Positions 5,810 to 11,893 of a stretch of DNA of 20,589 bases are shown piece after piece (within the stretch, counting starts at the first letter, position 1; every line of letters starts with the position of its first letter). Origin of the DNA: a virus; the IMG/VR virus record IMGVR_UViG_3300011114_000520, positions 1 to 20,589 of that record; one strand, 5' to 3'. Position numbers and translations under genes: made by a program. Under the pieces are notes generated by a model, which had not been told where the DNA came from, did no database searches, and worked only from the letters and a program-made list of their open reading frames with translations.

Positions 5810-6897
5810 AACAATATAATACAATCCAAATGAAAGAATGCCCGAGATGTCTTTTCACTGAAGACATAGCCAAGATATCAGATAAGCAGTGTGAATACTG
5901 TGATCTGCATGATGACCTACAGGCCAAGGCAAGGCCAGAGGATCTAAATACTGAACTGCAAAAGATCCGCAAAGCAGGAGATGGAAAGAAATATGACTGC
6001 ATCATGGGGATCTCCGGAGGCCTTGACAGCTCAACACTGCTATACACTGCGGTGCGTTACTGGGGACTCAAGCCTCTTGTAATTCACTTTGACAACAATT
6101 GGAATGCTCCAGAGGCAATCCATAACATGACTATGCTGATCAGAAAGCTCGATGTGGATGCTATCGTTTACCATGTCAACAAGCAGGAATATGATAAGCT
6201 CAACGAATCATTCCTGTATGCAGGGGTTCCAGATGCCGACATTCCGAATGATATCGCAATGACCAAGCTGATGTACGATACAGCTCACAAATACAAGATC
6301 AAATACATTCTCAATGGTCATGACTTTAGAACTGAGGGATCAACTCCAAAAGGATGGACCTACATGGATGCCAAATACATCCAATCGGTTTACTTTGGAT
6401 ACACAGGCAAAGCCCTCAAGAACTATCCTCTATTCACATTCTGGGATCAGATATTCTATGCCATCAAAGGAATCAAGAACATCAGACCTTTTCACTATGG
6501 ATTCGACAGAGAAACCATGGAGACTGAAATGAAGAAACTGATTCAATGGCAGGACTATGGAGGCAAGCATTGTGAGAATGTGTATACTGAGTTTGTCGGA
6601 TCATGGCTGCTACCTAATAAGTTCGGCATTGACAAACGTATCGTTTACCTATCAGCTCAGGTGAGATCCGGCAAGATCACCAAGACACAAGCCCGGGAAT
6701 ACCTTGCCAACAAATCTGAGTTCGATGGTGATAAGCTCGGTGATAGCTTTGATAAATTCATGAGCCTGGTGAACATCCGCAAAGGTGATCGAACCAAATA
6801 TGCCCGATACAACTTCAAGGCATACAGACCATTGATATGGATCCTTGCCAAACTCAATGTAGTTCCATATACTTTTTACGTCAAATACTGTAAGTGA
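5806..6897 (+). CDS. N-acetyl sugar amidotransferase (WbpG/PseA-like)
   Basis: This 363-residue protein has a zinc ribbon at the N-terminus (C12-P-R-C15, C29-E-Y-C32) and an ATP pyrophosphatase P-loop, YDCIMGISGGLDSS, with SGGLDS at 70-75. The family (WbpG, PseA) uses ATP and ammonia to convert a sugar carboxylate to an amide or amidine, as in O-antigen or pseudaminic acid modification. Later motifs include PLVIHFDNNWN and YILNGHDFRTEGSTPKGW. In bacteria it works with HisH/HisF-like subunits that supply ammonia; neither is seen here, so the host would have to provide it or free ammonia is used. The gene has an ATGA overlap with a glycosyltransferase gene. The length is near that of cellular homologues and it appears intact. 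Such a gene in a phage replication region is unusual. Confidence 0.8.
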   Translation: MKQYNTIQMKECPRCLFTEDIAKISDKQCEYCDLHDDLQAKARPEDLNTELQKIRKAGDGKKYDCIMGISGGLDSSTLLYTAVRYWGLKPLVIHFDNNWNAPEAIHNMTMLIRKLDVDAIVYHVNKQEYDKLNESFLYAGVPDADIPNDIAMTKLMYDTAHKYKIKYILNGHDFRTEGSTPKGWTYMDAKYIQSVYFGYTGKALKNYPLFTFWDQIFYAIKGIKNIRPFHYGFDRETMETEMKKLIQWQDYGGKHCENVYTEFVGSWLLPNKFGIDKRIVYLSAQVRSGKITKTQAREYLANKSEFDGDKLGDSFDKFMSLVNIRKGDRTKYARYNFKAYRPLIWILAKLNVVPYTFYVKYCK

Positions 6898-7349
6898 TGC
6901 CAATACCTAAACCAAGACCAGGAGAGAGTGAGAATGAATTCGTGCAGAGATGTATGGGTGATGAGAAGATGAAAGATGAGTATCCATCAACTCAAAGATA
7001 TCCCGTATGCAAAGCATCATGGGAACGTGCAAAGCATGAGTTCCAGGATGCATACAATGACTACCCGGATGCTGTAGTGAATAATGCAAAGAGAGGTATT
7101 GAACTCAATGACAAGGTCAACAACAAATGTGCTACTCAGGTAGGCAAAGTGAGAGCGCAACAGCTTGCCAACAGAGATAAAGTCAGTATTGAAACGATCA
7201 AACGCATGTTCAACTATCTTTCAAGAGCTGAGGTGTACTATGACAATGGCACTCCAGAGGATTGTGGGTACATCAGTTACCTACTATGGGGAGGCAAAGC
7301 AGCCAAGGAATGGGCGCAGTCAAAGATCAATGATTTCAACAATGGCTAA
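6897..7349 (+). CDS. Conserved phage protein with two head-associated modules
   Basis: A 150-residue protein from ATG 6897 (TGATG overlap with the preceding stop; the GTG at 6894 is less likely). The first module, PKPRPGESENEFVQRCMGDE and then a YPSTQRYPVCKASW stretch, is one I associate with the ends of phage portal or prohead-protease proteins. The second contains CATQVGKVRAQQLANR, MFNYLSRAEVYYDNGT and GYISYLLWGGKAAKEWA, and is often found fused to phage head proteases. Neither has a known activity. Here they form a small separate protein far from the head genes. It may help assembly or bind a head protein, but this is inferred. The assignment is from memory of the family patterns. Confidence 0.5.
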   Translation: MPIPKPRPGESENEFVQRCMGDEKMKDEYPSTQRYPVCKASWERAKHEFQDAYNDYPDAVVNNAKRGIELNDKVNNKCATQVGKVRAQQLANRDKVSIETIKRMFNYLSRAEVYYDNGTPEDCGYISYLLWGGKAAKEWAQSKINDFNNG

Positions 7350-7635
7350 GATATCCTTTGACTACGATGGAACCATCTCAACAGCCAAGGGAACAGAGTT
7401 CGCTCAGAGATTCATTGACAAAGGAGATACTGTATACATCATATCAGCCAGATCTCGCAAGGGAGGTATGCTCGACAAAGCAGATCAACTCGGAATACTT
7501 CATTCCAGAGTATATGCGACAGGATCCAATGAGGCTAAGGTGGCAAAGGTGAAAGAGCTGGGAATATCAAAACACTACGACAACAATCCAGACGTGATCA
7601 AGGCTCTTGGTAGTATAGGGGTATTATTTAAATAA
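7342..7635 (+). CDS. Minimal HAD-superfamily phosphatase
   Basis: A 97-residue protein from ATG 7342 (8-base overlap with the previous gene). SFDYDGTIS (5-13) is HAD motif I, with nucleophile Asp7 and acid/base Asp9. ISARSR (34-39) is motif II with Ser35, and HYDNNPDVI (78-86) is a motif IV-like acidic Asp80 site; Lys68 or Lys71 could be the motif III Lys. There is no cap domain, so the active site is open and could take large substrates such as 3'-phosphorylated nucleic acid ends, or a small phosphosugar. Small HAD proteins like this are frequent in phages. Next to the sugar genes a sugar-phosphate role is possible, but this is only an inference. Confidence 0.68.
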   Translation: MAKISFDYDGTISTAKGTEFAQRFIDKGDTVYIISARSRKGGMLDKADQLGILHSRVYATGSNEAKVAKVKELGISKHYDNNPDVIKALGSIGVLFK

Positions 7636-7667
7636 TATAATATAATATAATATAATATATATATATT
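7632..7667. repeat. AT-rich pentanucleotide and dinucleotide repeat
   Basis: Five tandem copies of ATAAT (7632-7656) followed by about five AT units. The repeat overlaps the stop codon of the HAD gene and fills the gap before the terminase genes. It is an easily melted segment in an otherwise mixed sequence. It could be an upstream promoter element, an origin-like unwinding element or a slippage product; no TAnnTTTG box lies in the gap. Confidence 0.9.
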
Positions 7668-7672
7668 AAAAG

Positions 7673-7687
7673 TGGAACAGAATTCCA
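7673..7687. promoter_or_regulatory. Inverted repeat TGGAA-N5-TTCCA
   Basis: A short inverted repeat (arms 7673-7677 and 7683-7687) between the AT repeat and the small terminase gene. As DNA it could be an operator half-site pair; as RNA the stem is weak. Tentative. Confidence 0.3.
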
Positions 7688-7691
7688 TAAT

Positions 7692-7706
7692 ATAGGTTAG
7701 GCCTAT
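7692..7706 (+). promoter_or_regulatory. Inverted repeat covering the terminase small subunit start
   Basis: ATAGG (7692-7696), loop TTAGG, CCTAT (7702-7706). The right arm includes the first two bases of the ATG at 7705. In the mRNA this would place the start codon at the foot of a small hairpin, which could dampen translation; as DNA it could be an operator. Five base pairs is short, so chance is possible. Confidence 0.35.
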
Positions 7707-8106
7707 GGCAAACAAGCATAGAAATATCGACGAAGAGGAGCTAAGAACACTGGCATGGAAATACATTGACGAGTGTGAGAATGCTACCAAAGAGATAGCT
7801 ACCAACAGCGGAGTCAAAGAAATCAAAGAAAGAGTTCTGCCAGATGTCAGGCACTTTCTACGCATTTGGCTGAGAAGGAATAATTTTGAGTTCTATCAAA
7901 AGAGTCAGTGGTATAGAGCTATTGACAATCCAAATCATCCATTAGGGGACACAATAAAAAATATCGATGATGACTTCAAAGCTCTTGCCATTCATATCGT
8001 AGGCAATGAGGGCAAAGGAATCTTCTACGGAAAGAACTTCCTTGGAATGAATGACAGGCAACAGATCGAACAAAAGAATGTTGATAAGTTTGATTTCGAG
8101 GAATAA
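7705..8106 (+). CDS. terS: Terminase small subunit (putative)
   Basis: A 133-residue protein directly upstream of the large terminase. The end has GKGIFYGKNFLGMNDRQQIE followed by an acidic tail (KFDFEE); the pattern of K-N-x-x-G-M-x-D-(R/K) after a helix is typical for small terminase subunits of this kind. The N-terminal part is helical, with a long charged helix (ELRTLAWKYIDECENATKEI) where DNA-binding helix-turn-helix motifs occur in the family. It would recognise the packaging site and load the large subunit. Family similarity outside the C-terminal motif is weak to my eye, so position is a main argument. Confidence 0.62.
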   Translation: MANKHRNIDEEELRTLAWKYIDECENATKEIATNSGVKEIKERVLPDVRHFLRIWLRRNNFEFYQKSQWYRAIDNPNHPLGDTIKNIDDDFKALAIHIVGNEGKGIFYGKNFLGMNDRQQIEQKNVDKFDFEE

Positions 8107-8158
8107 ATCGTATCTTATCACAGTTTTATTTCATAAGTAGTTTATAGGTATCCGGGTG

Positions 8159-8175
8159 GCGCAGCGCACTGCGCT
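8159..8175. promoter_or_regulatory. GC-rich palindrome upstream of the large terminase gene
   Basis: AGCGCA-C-TGCGCT (8163-8175) is a perfect 6+6 palindrome with one central base. The overlapping GCGCAG-CGCA-CTGCGC (8159-8174) gives a 6-bp stem with a 4-base loop. It sits in the 78-base gap between the two terminase genes, 10 bases before the start codon, and is notably G+C-rich for this genome. Candidate packaging or cos-proximal site, operator or translational control hairpin. Confidence 0.5.
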
Positions 8176-8184
8176 AACTTTTAC

Positions 8185-9387
8185 ATGGCAACAATCAAAG
8201 GATACAAACCACATGACAACCAGCGAATGATCCACAACGCTATCAATTCAGGAGCGCAGAAATATTATGCTTTGAATATTGGTAGGCAGTTTGGAAAAAC
8301 ATTGCTAGGGATCAATCAGCTTCTGTATTGGGCAATCAATGATCCAGGGTGCAAGATCGCATGGGTGACTCCCGTATACAAGCAAGGCAAGAAAGTATTC
8401 GCAGATCTGGAGAGGGCAGTCCGCAGCTCAGGTCTATTTGAGTTCAACAAGTCTGATCTTATAGTGAGTGGGTTTGGATCTACCATTGAATTCTTTTCAG
8501 GTGAGAGACCTGATAACATCCGAGGGAACACATTTCAATACATGATAGTGGATGAGATGGCATTCACCAGACCAGAGCTTTGGGATGAGGTCCTATCAGC
8601 TACTGTCATGGTCAAAGGAAAGAAGGTGATATTCATATCAACTCCCAAGGGAAGGAATCACTTTCATAGGATCTGTATGCAGCCAAACTATGATGAGAGG
8701 TATGCGTACTTTCATTTCACATCCTATGACAATCCCATGATAGATCCGCAGGAACTCAATGAGAGAAAGCGGTCACTTCCTGATCACATCTTCAGACAGG
8801 AATACATGGCCGAGTTCATCGACAATGCTTCAGGACTATTCAAGGATATCAGATCCTGCGTGGGTACCTGGTCAGCTCAAGGCAAGAACTATGCAGGGCT
8901 TGATATCGGTAGGGCAGATGACTACACTGTGCTGACCATACTGAATGAAGCAGGACAGATGATCTATGTCGGCCGATGGAGGCATGATGAATGGACCAAG
9001 ATCATCGATAAGGTAGAGGCACAGATCCGCAAGTACAATGCAGTGACTCTGATTGAGGTCAATAACCAGGGAGACATCTTCCATGAGATGCTGTCATCCC
9101 GGATGCGTAACCTGATCAATCCATTCACTACCACATCCAAAACCAAGCCGGTGATCATTGAGGATCTTGCCCTGGCATTTGAGCAGCAAGAGATCAAGAT
9201 CATGGAGGAGGGATGGCTCATTGATGAGCTTGAGAATTTCACGTATATTTACAATCCGAATACGAGATCAGTTCAATACTCTGCACCTATCGGGATGCAT
9301 GATGATGGAGTGATCTCACTCGCACTTGCATGGCATTGCAGAAAGCACTACAGCAAGCGCGGCCAATACAAGATACTAAGAGCATGA
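8185..9387 (+). CDS. terL: Terminase large subunit
   Basis: A 400-residue packaging motor. ATPase part: Walker A GRQFGKT (33-39), Walker B MIVDEMAF (120-127), and the coupling motif IFISTPKGRNHF about 152-163. Nuclease part: GLDIGRADDYTVL (about 237-249, first metal-binding Asp), IEVNNQGD (about 290-297) and a terminal MHDDGVISLALAW with the last acidic pair (about 371-383). Both domains are complete and the length is within the family range. It pumps DNA into the prohead and cuts the concatemer. The ATG follows a GC-rich palindrome, and the stop overlaps the next gene by ATGA. Confidence 0.93.
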   Translation: MATIKGYKPHDNQRMIHNAINSGAQKYYALNIGRQFGKTLLGINQLLYWAINDPGCKIAWVTPVYKQGKKVFADLERAVRSSGLFEFNKSDLIVSGFGSTIEFFSGERPDNIRGNTFQYMIVDEMAFTRPELWDEVLSATVMVKGKKVIFISTPKGRNHFHRICMQPNYDERYAYFHFTSYDNPMIDPQELNERKRSLPDHIFRQEYMAEFIDNASGLFKDIRSCVGTWSAQGKNYAGLDIGRADDYTVLTILNEAGQMIYVGRWRHDEWTKIIDKVEAQIRKYNAVTLIEVNNQGDIFHEMLSSRMRNLINPFTTTSKTKPVIIEDLALAFEQQEIKIMEEGWLIDELENFTYIYNPNTRSVQYSAPIGMHDDGVISLALAWHCRKHYSKRGQYKILRA

Positions 9388-10097
9388 AACAGATACAGGG
9401 ATCCTATCCAAAGAGCATCAGAGAATGTACTCCAGATCAGTTAACCAAATGGCTGATGCTGGCACCGATCATTCAGGACACAAATAAGACCTTGAGCAAT
9501 ATGCTTGATTTTCATTGTCAGCTGATCAGCATCTTCACAGGGCTATCAATGAATCAGGTTCGCAAGGTTCATGTAGATGATATTTTGAATTTGGCAACAG
9601 AACTGCTTAAGATGTTGGCTGAGTTTAAAACTGAGGAGCCATCAGGATCAGTGATCATTGATGGGAAGACCTATACCTTTGAGAAAAACTTTGAGTACAT
9701 TACTACTGGGCAGATCATTGACATGAAGCTGATCGAGGATGTATCACAGTCACCTGCTGAAGCACTCGCCATCTGTTATGTTGAGGAAGGGATGGAATAC
9801 TGCCAGGAGGATCTGCGAGGGAAGGTGTTGAATCCTAACAAAAAGAGGGAGGAGATCTTCAAGGCCAAGTTCCCAGGTGATGAGTTCCTGAATTTCTTCG
9901 CTTTTTTTTTGCGCGAATCCGAGAAGCGGAAGCTCGCTATCATGGGGATTCAATCAGCGAGGATGACAGTGATGAATCAGAATCTTCTGAGGCAACTATC
10001 AGAGATTCCGAATGGTTTGCCTGGACCAAGAACATCACGTACCTGGCTAAAGAAATTGGTAAAGATGTGGACACTATCACGCGTCAGCCATACGTGA
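9384..10097 (+). CDS. Tail assembly chaperone candidate, unshifted product
   Basis: The zero-frame product is 237 residues. The start is ATG 9384 in an ATGA overlap with the terminase gene. The first ~175 residues are mostly helical (LTKWLMLAPIIQDTNKTLSN, ILNLATELLKMLAEF), with an IIDGKTYTFEKNFEYITTGQ strand part, as in gpG-like tail chaperones. Codons 176-237, after the nine-T run, are compositionally unlike the rest (basic, no pattern) and overlap a far more protein-like −1 frame. The longer zero-frame tail may therefore be a by-product rather than a functional segment. See the frameshift product for the alternative reading. Confidence 0.55.
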   Translation: MKQIQGSYPKSIRECTPDQLTKWLMLAPIIQDTNKTLSNMLDFHCQLISIFTGLSMNQVRKVHVDDILNLATELLKMLAEFKTEEPSGSVIIDGKTYTFEKNFEYITTGQIIDMKLIEDVSQSPAEALAICYVEEGMEYCQEDLRGKVLNPNKKREEIFKAKFPGDEFLNFFAFFLRESEKRKLAIMGIQSARMTVMNQNLLRQLSEIPNGLPGPRTSRTWLKKLVKMWTLSRVSHT

Positions 10098-10174
10098 AGA
10101 CGTTATTCTGGTTGAATTTCTACAAGATAAAAACGGAACAAGATTACATCTTATATAAGAATGGCAGAGTTTGA
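9384..10174 (+). CDS. Tail assembly chaperone candidate, −1 frameshift fusion (gpG-T-like)
   Basis: If ribosomes slip back one base at the nine-T run, reading continues from GCG 9911 in the −1 frame to TGA 10172-10174. This adds 87 residues, giving about 263. The added part begins ARIREAEARYHGDSISEDDS, then has an acidic serine stretch and a structured segment (WFAWTKNITYLAKEIG, FWLNFYKIKTEQDYILY). The −1 frame opens at 9884, has no ATG, and fully covers 10098-10160, which otherwise holds no gene; it ends 14 bases inside the next gene, in keeping with the packed layout. Siphophage tail chaperones (λ G/GT) are typically made in this way. Sequence error in the homopolymer is the main alternative. 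Confidence 0.7.
9902..9911 (+). promoter_or_regulatory. Slippery T-run for −1 frameshifting
   Basis: Nine T followed by G. In the zero frame the codons are TTT TTT TTG, so T TTT TTG (9905-9911) fits the X XXY YYZ slippery pattern. The run could also cause polymerase slippage. It lies where the −1 frame takes over. Confidence 0.65.
9915..9951 (+). promoter_or_regulatory. Possible RNA structure downstream of the slippery run
   Basis: GAATCC (9915-9920) can pair with GGATTC (9946-9951), and GAG (9921-9923) with CTC (9933-9935); alternatively AGC (9925-9927) pairs with GCT (9932-9934) around a GGAA loop. It begins three bases after the slippery heptamer, close for a stimulatory hairpin (5-9 is usual). 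Not folded by program. Confidence 0.35.
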
Positions 10175-10688
10175 TTTCTTAGAAGGATTGGGATTCTCAC
10201 AGACTGATCTTGCTCAGCCTGAGACAGCGTATGACAAGTTCATCCTGGCACTTGGAAACTCAGTCACAGAGTCATTCAGAGATTACATCCGGGACAATGT
10301 AAACAACACAGGGGCATTGGCTCAATCTGTGGTGTACTTTCCAACAGGAGAGATGAGCTTTGAGATCCAAGCGGATCAATACTACAAGTTCCAGGATGAG
10401 GGTGTGAATCCTGTAGGGCAAAGTAAGTTCCCGACAAACTATCAATTCAAGCTGCCATTTGTAACCAAGGCCCATGCGATGGCCATCAGAGAATGGAAGG
10501 GATATGACATGAGTCATGCCTATGCATCGGCAGCAGCTACCAAGTTTAAATATGGATTGAAGCCTCGCAACATCACAGCTAATGTCATGACTGATGAGGT
10601 GCTTGATAAGATAGCAGCAGATCTGGCCGAGGTAACCGGGTTAATCTTTGAGGTGACATTCACAAAAAATACTGAAAAATGGCAATAA
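10161..10688 (+). CDS. HK97 gp10-like tail completion / head-tail joining protein
   Basis: A 175-residue protein. The pattern NTGALAQSVVYFP, then a strand (EMSFEIQADQYYKF) and QDEGVNP with PTNYQFKLPFVTK, resembles gp10/tail-completion proteins, in which an N-terminal helix is followed by 'T-G-x-L-x-x-S' and a β-rich part around an 'E-x-G' loop. These sit at the head-tail connector or tail terminator. Its start lies 14 bases inside the −1 frame of the preceding gene, and its stop overlaps the next start. The assignment is by pattern and could be wrong at the level of exact role; a structural role in the tail is well supported by the neighbours. Confidence 0.45.
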   Translation: MAEFDFLEGLGFSQTDLAQPETAYDKFILALGNSVTESFRDYIRDNVNNTGALAQSVVYFPTGEMSFEIQADQYYKFQDEGVNPVGQSKFPTNYQFKLPFVTKAHAMAIREWKGYDMSHAYASAAATKFKYGLKPRNITANVMTDEVLDKIAADLAEVTGLIFEVTFTKNTEKWQ

Positions 10689-11893
10689 CGATAACAGCAG
10701 AGCCTCAGCCTTTTTGGCCTATATGTAACAATGTGACATATCAATTTGAATCAGATCAAACTGCGCAACCTAATTTCTCCTATATTGTAGAGGTATATAT
10801 CAATGCTGCTCTTCATTCAACTCATGAGGTATATCCGGAGAGTGGAATTGCAGGTAAATTTATCTTATCAAGTATAGGCCGAGCTGTAGTCACTACAAAC
10901 TATCCAGGTGAATCTACAATTGCACAGGAGTTGCTTGTGGATAATGAATGGTACATCAATGTGTATGAGAAATACGGCACTCCTCCGGTGACTGATCTTG
11001 GATCTGTTGAAACATCTGCATCCAGAAGATTCTTGAATGGATCATTTAGATATGGAGATGCTACTACTGGAGGATGGGACTATCAAGATTATGATCTTGA
11101 CACAGGTGGAAAGGGTGATTTTTTCTTGACTGATTTTCCAAGGAATCGCAGAGACATGGTAGCATATGCAGAATATAAATATCTATCAATCATCAATAGT
11201 GGAGCTGATGACTGCACCGGATATGTTTATCTATATGATATCACTGGATCTGTTATTGCATCAGCAACATGGATTGGCGCACTCGGTGCAAATCTCAGAG
11301 TGCCATTGCTTAATGTAGCACCGATTAATTTGGTAGTAGGTACATCACTTGTTCAGGCTGATTTTAATGATTGCTACTATTACACTATCCAGATCAAGCA
11401 GACAGCAACTCCATCAAAGGATTCTGAGATCTATAAGATATACTATGACACATCCTGCTCAGCGTATCCAAGAAGAAGATTACACTGGCTCAATAAGTAC
11501 GGAGCATGGGATAGCTTTACCTTTACTTTGCTTTCAGAGGATTCAACTGATATCACATCAAATAGATATTCAAGATCATTGGGACAATGGAATAATGGGA
11601 ATAATTTTGACTATGATCTCAACTATGGCCAGCAGATGACTATGAGTAAATTCATGCAGGATAAACTGATATTGAATTCAGACTGGATCCATGAGGATGT
11701 ACAGCAGTGGCTTGTTCGTGAGCTGTATGAATCACCGAGGGTATACCTACAGAATGACTTTGGTACATCAGTTTTGGAGCCTGTGAATGTGACCAATGCG
11801 AACTATATTCTGAAGCAAAGAAGAAAGTCAGGACTCATTCAAGAGCTTGTTCAGATTGATAGAACCTATACTAAAATCTCTCAGCTTGGCTAA
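10679..11893 (+). CDS. Tail structural protein (baseplate/tail tip region)
   Basis: A 404-residue, β-rich protein, full of Tyr, Trp and Asn. The N-terminus (MAITITAEPQPFWPICNNVTYQF region) recalls the β-sandwich start of minor tail proteins from Bacteroidota phages; no membrane or enzyme motif is seen. Near 260-290 there is CSAYPRRRLHWLNKYGAWDSFTF, of which the first 20 residues form the core word I recognise from such tail proteins. The neighbour downstream is a large tail protein joined by a TAATG overlap, suggesting that the two assemble together at the tail tip. A portal protein would be of similar length but is helical, and this sequence is not. Confidence 0.5.
   Translation: MAITITAEPQPFWPICNNVTYQFESDQTAQPNFSYIVEVYINAALHSTHEVYPESGIAGKFILSSIGRAVVTTNYPGESTIAQELLVDNEWYINVYEKYGTPPVTDLGSVETSASRRFLNGSFRYGDATTGGWDYQDYDLDTGGKGDFFLTDFPRNRRDMVAYAEYKYLSIINSGADDCTGYVYLYDITGSVIASATWIGALGANLRVPLLNVAPINLVVGTSLVQADFNDCYYYTIQIKQTATPSKDSEIYKIYYDTSCSAYPRRRLHWLNKYGAWDSFTFTLLSEDSTDITSNRYSRSLGQWNNGNNFDYDLNYGQQMTMSKFMQDKLILNSDWIHEDVQQWLVRELYESPRVYLQNDFGTSVLEPVNVTNANYILKQRRKSGLIQELVQIDRTYTKISQLG

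Noticed and set aside
7632-7667. AT repeat as an iteron-type replication origin
   Set aside because: Only a simple repeat; no longer iterons or initiator gene nearby, so it is listed as a repeat only.
8150-8180. tRNA-like sequence (GGGTGGCGCAGC … GCGCACTGCGC)
   Set aside because: It resembles the D-arm side of a tRNA, but no acceptor, anticodon or T-arm follows before the terL start; the palindrome explains the similarity.
9384-10097. Chaperone gene as a simple pseudogene
   Set aside because: Both parts of the frame look protein-like and the pattern (T-run, opening without ATG, neat end) fits programmed frameshifting better, though a read error is still possible.
10679-11893. Portal protein
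   Set aside because: Length would fit, but the sequence is β-rich with no long helical stem typical of portals.
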